Source of the DNA: DATLZB01 sp035574175
GTDB taxonomy: Bacteria > Pseudomonadota > Alphaproteobacteria > Rhizobiales > Hyphomicrobiaceae
Length of the DNA: 26,140 bases
Reading direction: 5' to 3'
Assembly (NCBI GenBank): GCA_035574175.1
Contig: DATLZB010000244.1
Span: 1 to 26,140 of the forward strand
The notes under the pieces were generated by a model. The model made no database searches, was not told where the DNA came from, and was given only the letters and a program-made list of their open reading frames with translations. This document shows, one piece after another, positions 22,835-26,140 of this stretch; position 1 is the stretch's first letter, and each line of letters begins with the position of its first letter. The position numbers and the translations under genes are program-made.

Positions 22835-22888
22835 GTTGGGGTCTTTCGATCCCGCAACCGGTCGTGCGATCGGACAAGACGAACGAAG

Positions 22889-22920
22889 AGGCGCAAGCCG
22901 CGGGGCTTGCGCCTTTCCTT
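22889..22920 (+). terminator. Rho-independent terminator
   Basis: A perfect 11-base stem AGGCGCAAGCC (22889-22899) / GGCTTGCGCCT (22904-22914) with loop GCGG is followed by TTCCTT. It terminates the microprotein transcript and, with the convergent membrane-protein gene ending at 22946, may also work partly from the other side, as AAGG precedes the stem. Confidence 0.8.
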
Positions 22921-22945
22921 GTCTTCAGACGTGGAGGCAGCGGGC

Positions 22946-23293
22946 TCAACGCCTGATCAGATAGCCCAACACGGCGCCGAGTAGCGGGTACGTCAGGGTC
23001 GGAACGCCCCTAACCACGCTCCCCACTCCGCTGACGACTTGGGGCACGAGTGTCAGGCCGGCTCCGATCAGAGCGCCGATTAGGGTTACGGTCAGCGTTG
23101 CGGGCGACGGCTGGGCCACATCCTTGAGCACCACCGAGCCGATGAAACCGAGCAGCCAGACGATGATGGCGAAGATCACCGCGTAAACGAAAATATCGAG
23201 CCGACCAAAGCTCGGGATCTTGGCAATGATGGCCTGCCCGCCGAACCAACCGACCGCCAACTGAACCAGTAAGAGCACCAATCGACCAAGCAT
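22946..23293 (-). CDS. Small membrane protein, four predicted helices
   Basis: A 115-residue hydrophobic protein starting MLGRLVLLLVQLAVGWFGGQ. Four membrane segments can be seen at about residues 3-22, 34-58, 67-85 and 97-113, with a short loop KDVAQPSPAT between the second and third. It resembles the many small integral membrane proteins of unknown function in Hyphomicrobiales (transglycosylase-associated/GlsB-like in layout), but I recognise no family with confidence. GGGGAGG precedes the ATG at 23293; the longer frame upstream lacks a ribosome-binding site. It lies downstream of metH on the same strand, 158 bases away. Confidence 0.75.
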   Translation of the reverse strand: MLGRLVLLLVQLAVGWFGGQAIIAKIPSFGRLDIFVYAVIFAIIVWLLGFIGSVVLKDVAQPSPATLTVTLIGALIGAGLTLVPQVVSGVGSVVRGVPTLTYPLLGAVLGYLIRR

Positions 23294-23369
23294 TGCTGCC
23301 TCCCCTGCCTGCGAGACGCTCGTAGCCGCCCCTCCGCTCGCCAGATTTACCATGGGGAACAGCCGGCAG

Positions 23370-23387
23370 CGGTAACCGCACGGTAAC
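23370..23387. promoter_or_regulatory. Two CGGTAAC direct repeats 11 bp apart
   Basis: CGGTAAC occurs at 23370-23376 and 23381-23387, spaced one helical turn apart, about 80 bases upstream of the small membrane-protein gene and 65 bases after metH. Direct repeats with 11-bp spacing are the binding pattern of OmpR/PhoB-type response regulators. No regulator is identified; this is a candidate site only. Confidence 0.3.
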
Positions 23388-23451
23388 GGCTGAGACGACA
23401 CGTGCACAGAGATTTCCGGTGAGCGGCAGCGCACGCGGAGCCGGCGCTAGA

Positions 23452-26136
<2,685 letters not shown>

Positions 26137-26140
26137 GCGC

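Overview
The window is GC-rich and almost fully coding, with long antisense open frames typical of high-GC DNA. Gene content points to an alphaproteobacterium, probably Hyphomicrobiales: cysE next to a DUF3126 gene, several tripartite tricarboxylate transporter (TTT) binding proteins, and a B12-dependent methionine synthase lacking the homocysteine-binding module. The genus cannot be named from sequence alone.

Layout. (A) 1-777 is decayed mobile DNA: an IS630-type transposase scrap, an IS3 OrfA start, a 3' fragment of a tRNA-Gly(CCC) gene that looks like an integration (att) site, and an inverted repeat resembling IS ends. (B) 778-9823, all on the minus strand, is a carboxylate uptake and catabolism cluster. 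In transcription order it is a TctC-like receptor, a DUF3500 protein, a 405-bp gap, a PrpB-like lyase, an MmgE/PrpD protein, a second isocitrate-lyase-superfamily enzyme, another TctC receptor, TctB and TctA. Most junctions overlap or are very short. (C) 10044-11000 (+) is a D-2-hydroxyacid-dehydrogenase-like protein with altered catalytic residues. (D) 11018-14043 (-) holds an NMT1/THI5-type binding-protein fold without signal peptide, an extradiol-dioxygenase-like VOC protein and an M24 (creatinase-fold) protein with altered metal ligands. (E) 14267-18527 (+), divergent from D, is a complete CUT1-type ABC importer: Tat-exported binding protein, ATPase and two permeases. (F) 18609-20462 (+) is a TIR-domain protein with about eight membrane segments. 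(G) 20485-26136 (-) is mostly housekeeping: gamma-carbonic-anhydrase-like protein, DUF3126, cysE, a 27-residue membrane microprotein (on the plus strand) with its own terminator, a small four-helix membrane protein, and metH.

How the genes fit together. In B the TTT system would import an organic acid. The dehydratase-like and C-C lyase enzymes would then process it by chemistry like the second half of the methylcitrate cycle, but no methylcitrate synthase is present, so the substrate is probably not propionate itself. D and E could form a second uptake-and-degradation unit for an aromatic or amide-like compound, since the dioxygenase triad is intact. The least explained genes are the TIR-membrane protein, the catalytically altered dehydrogenase and M24 proteins, and the DUF3500 gene inside a TTT operon.
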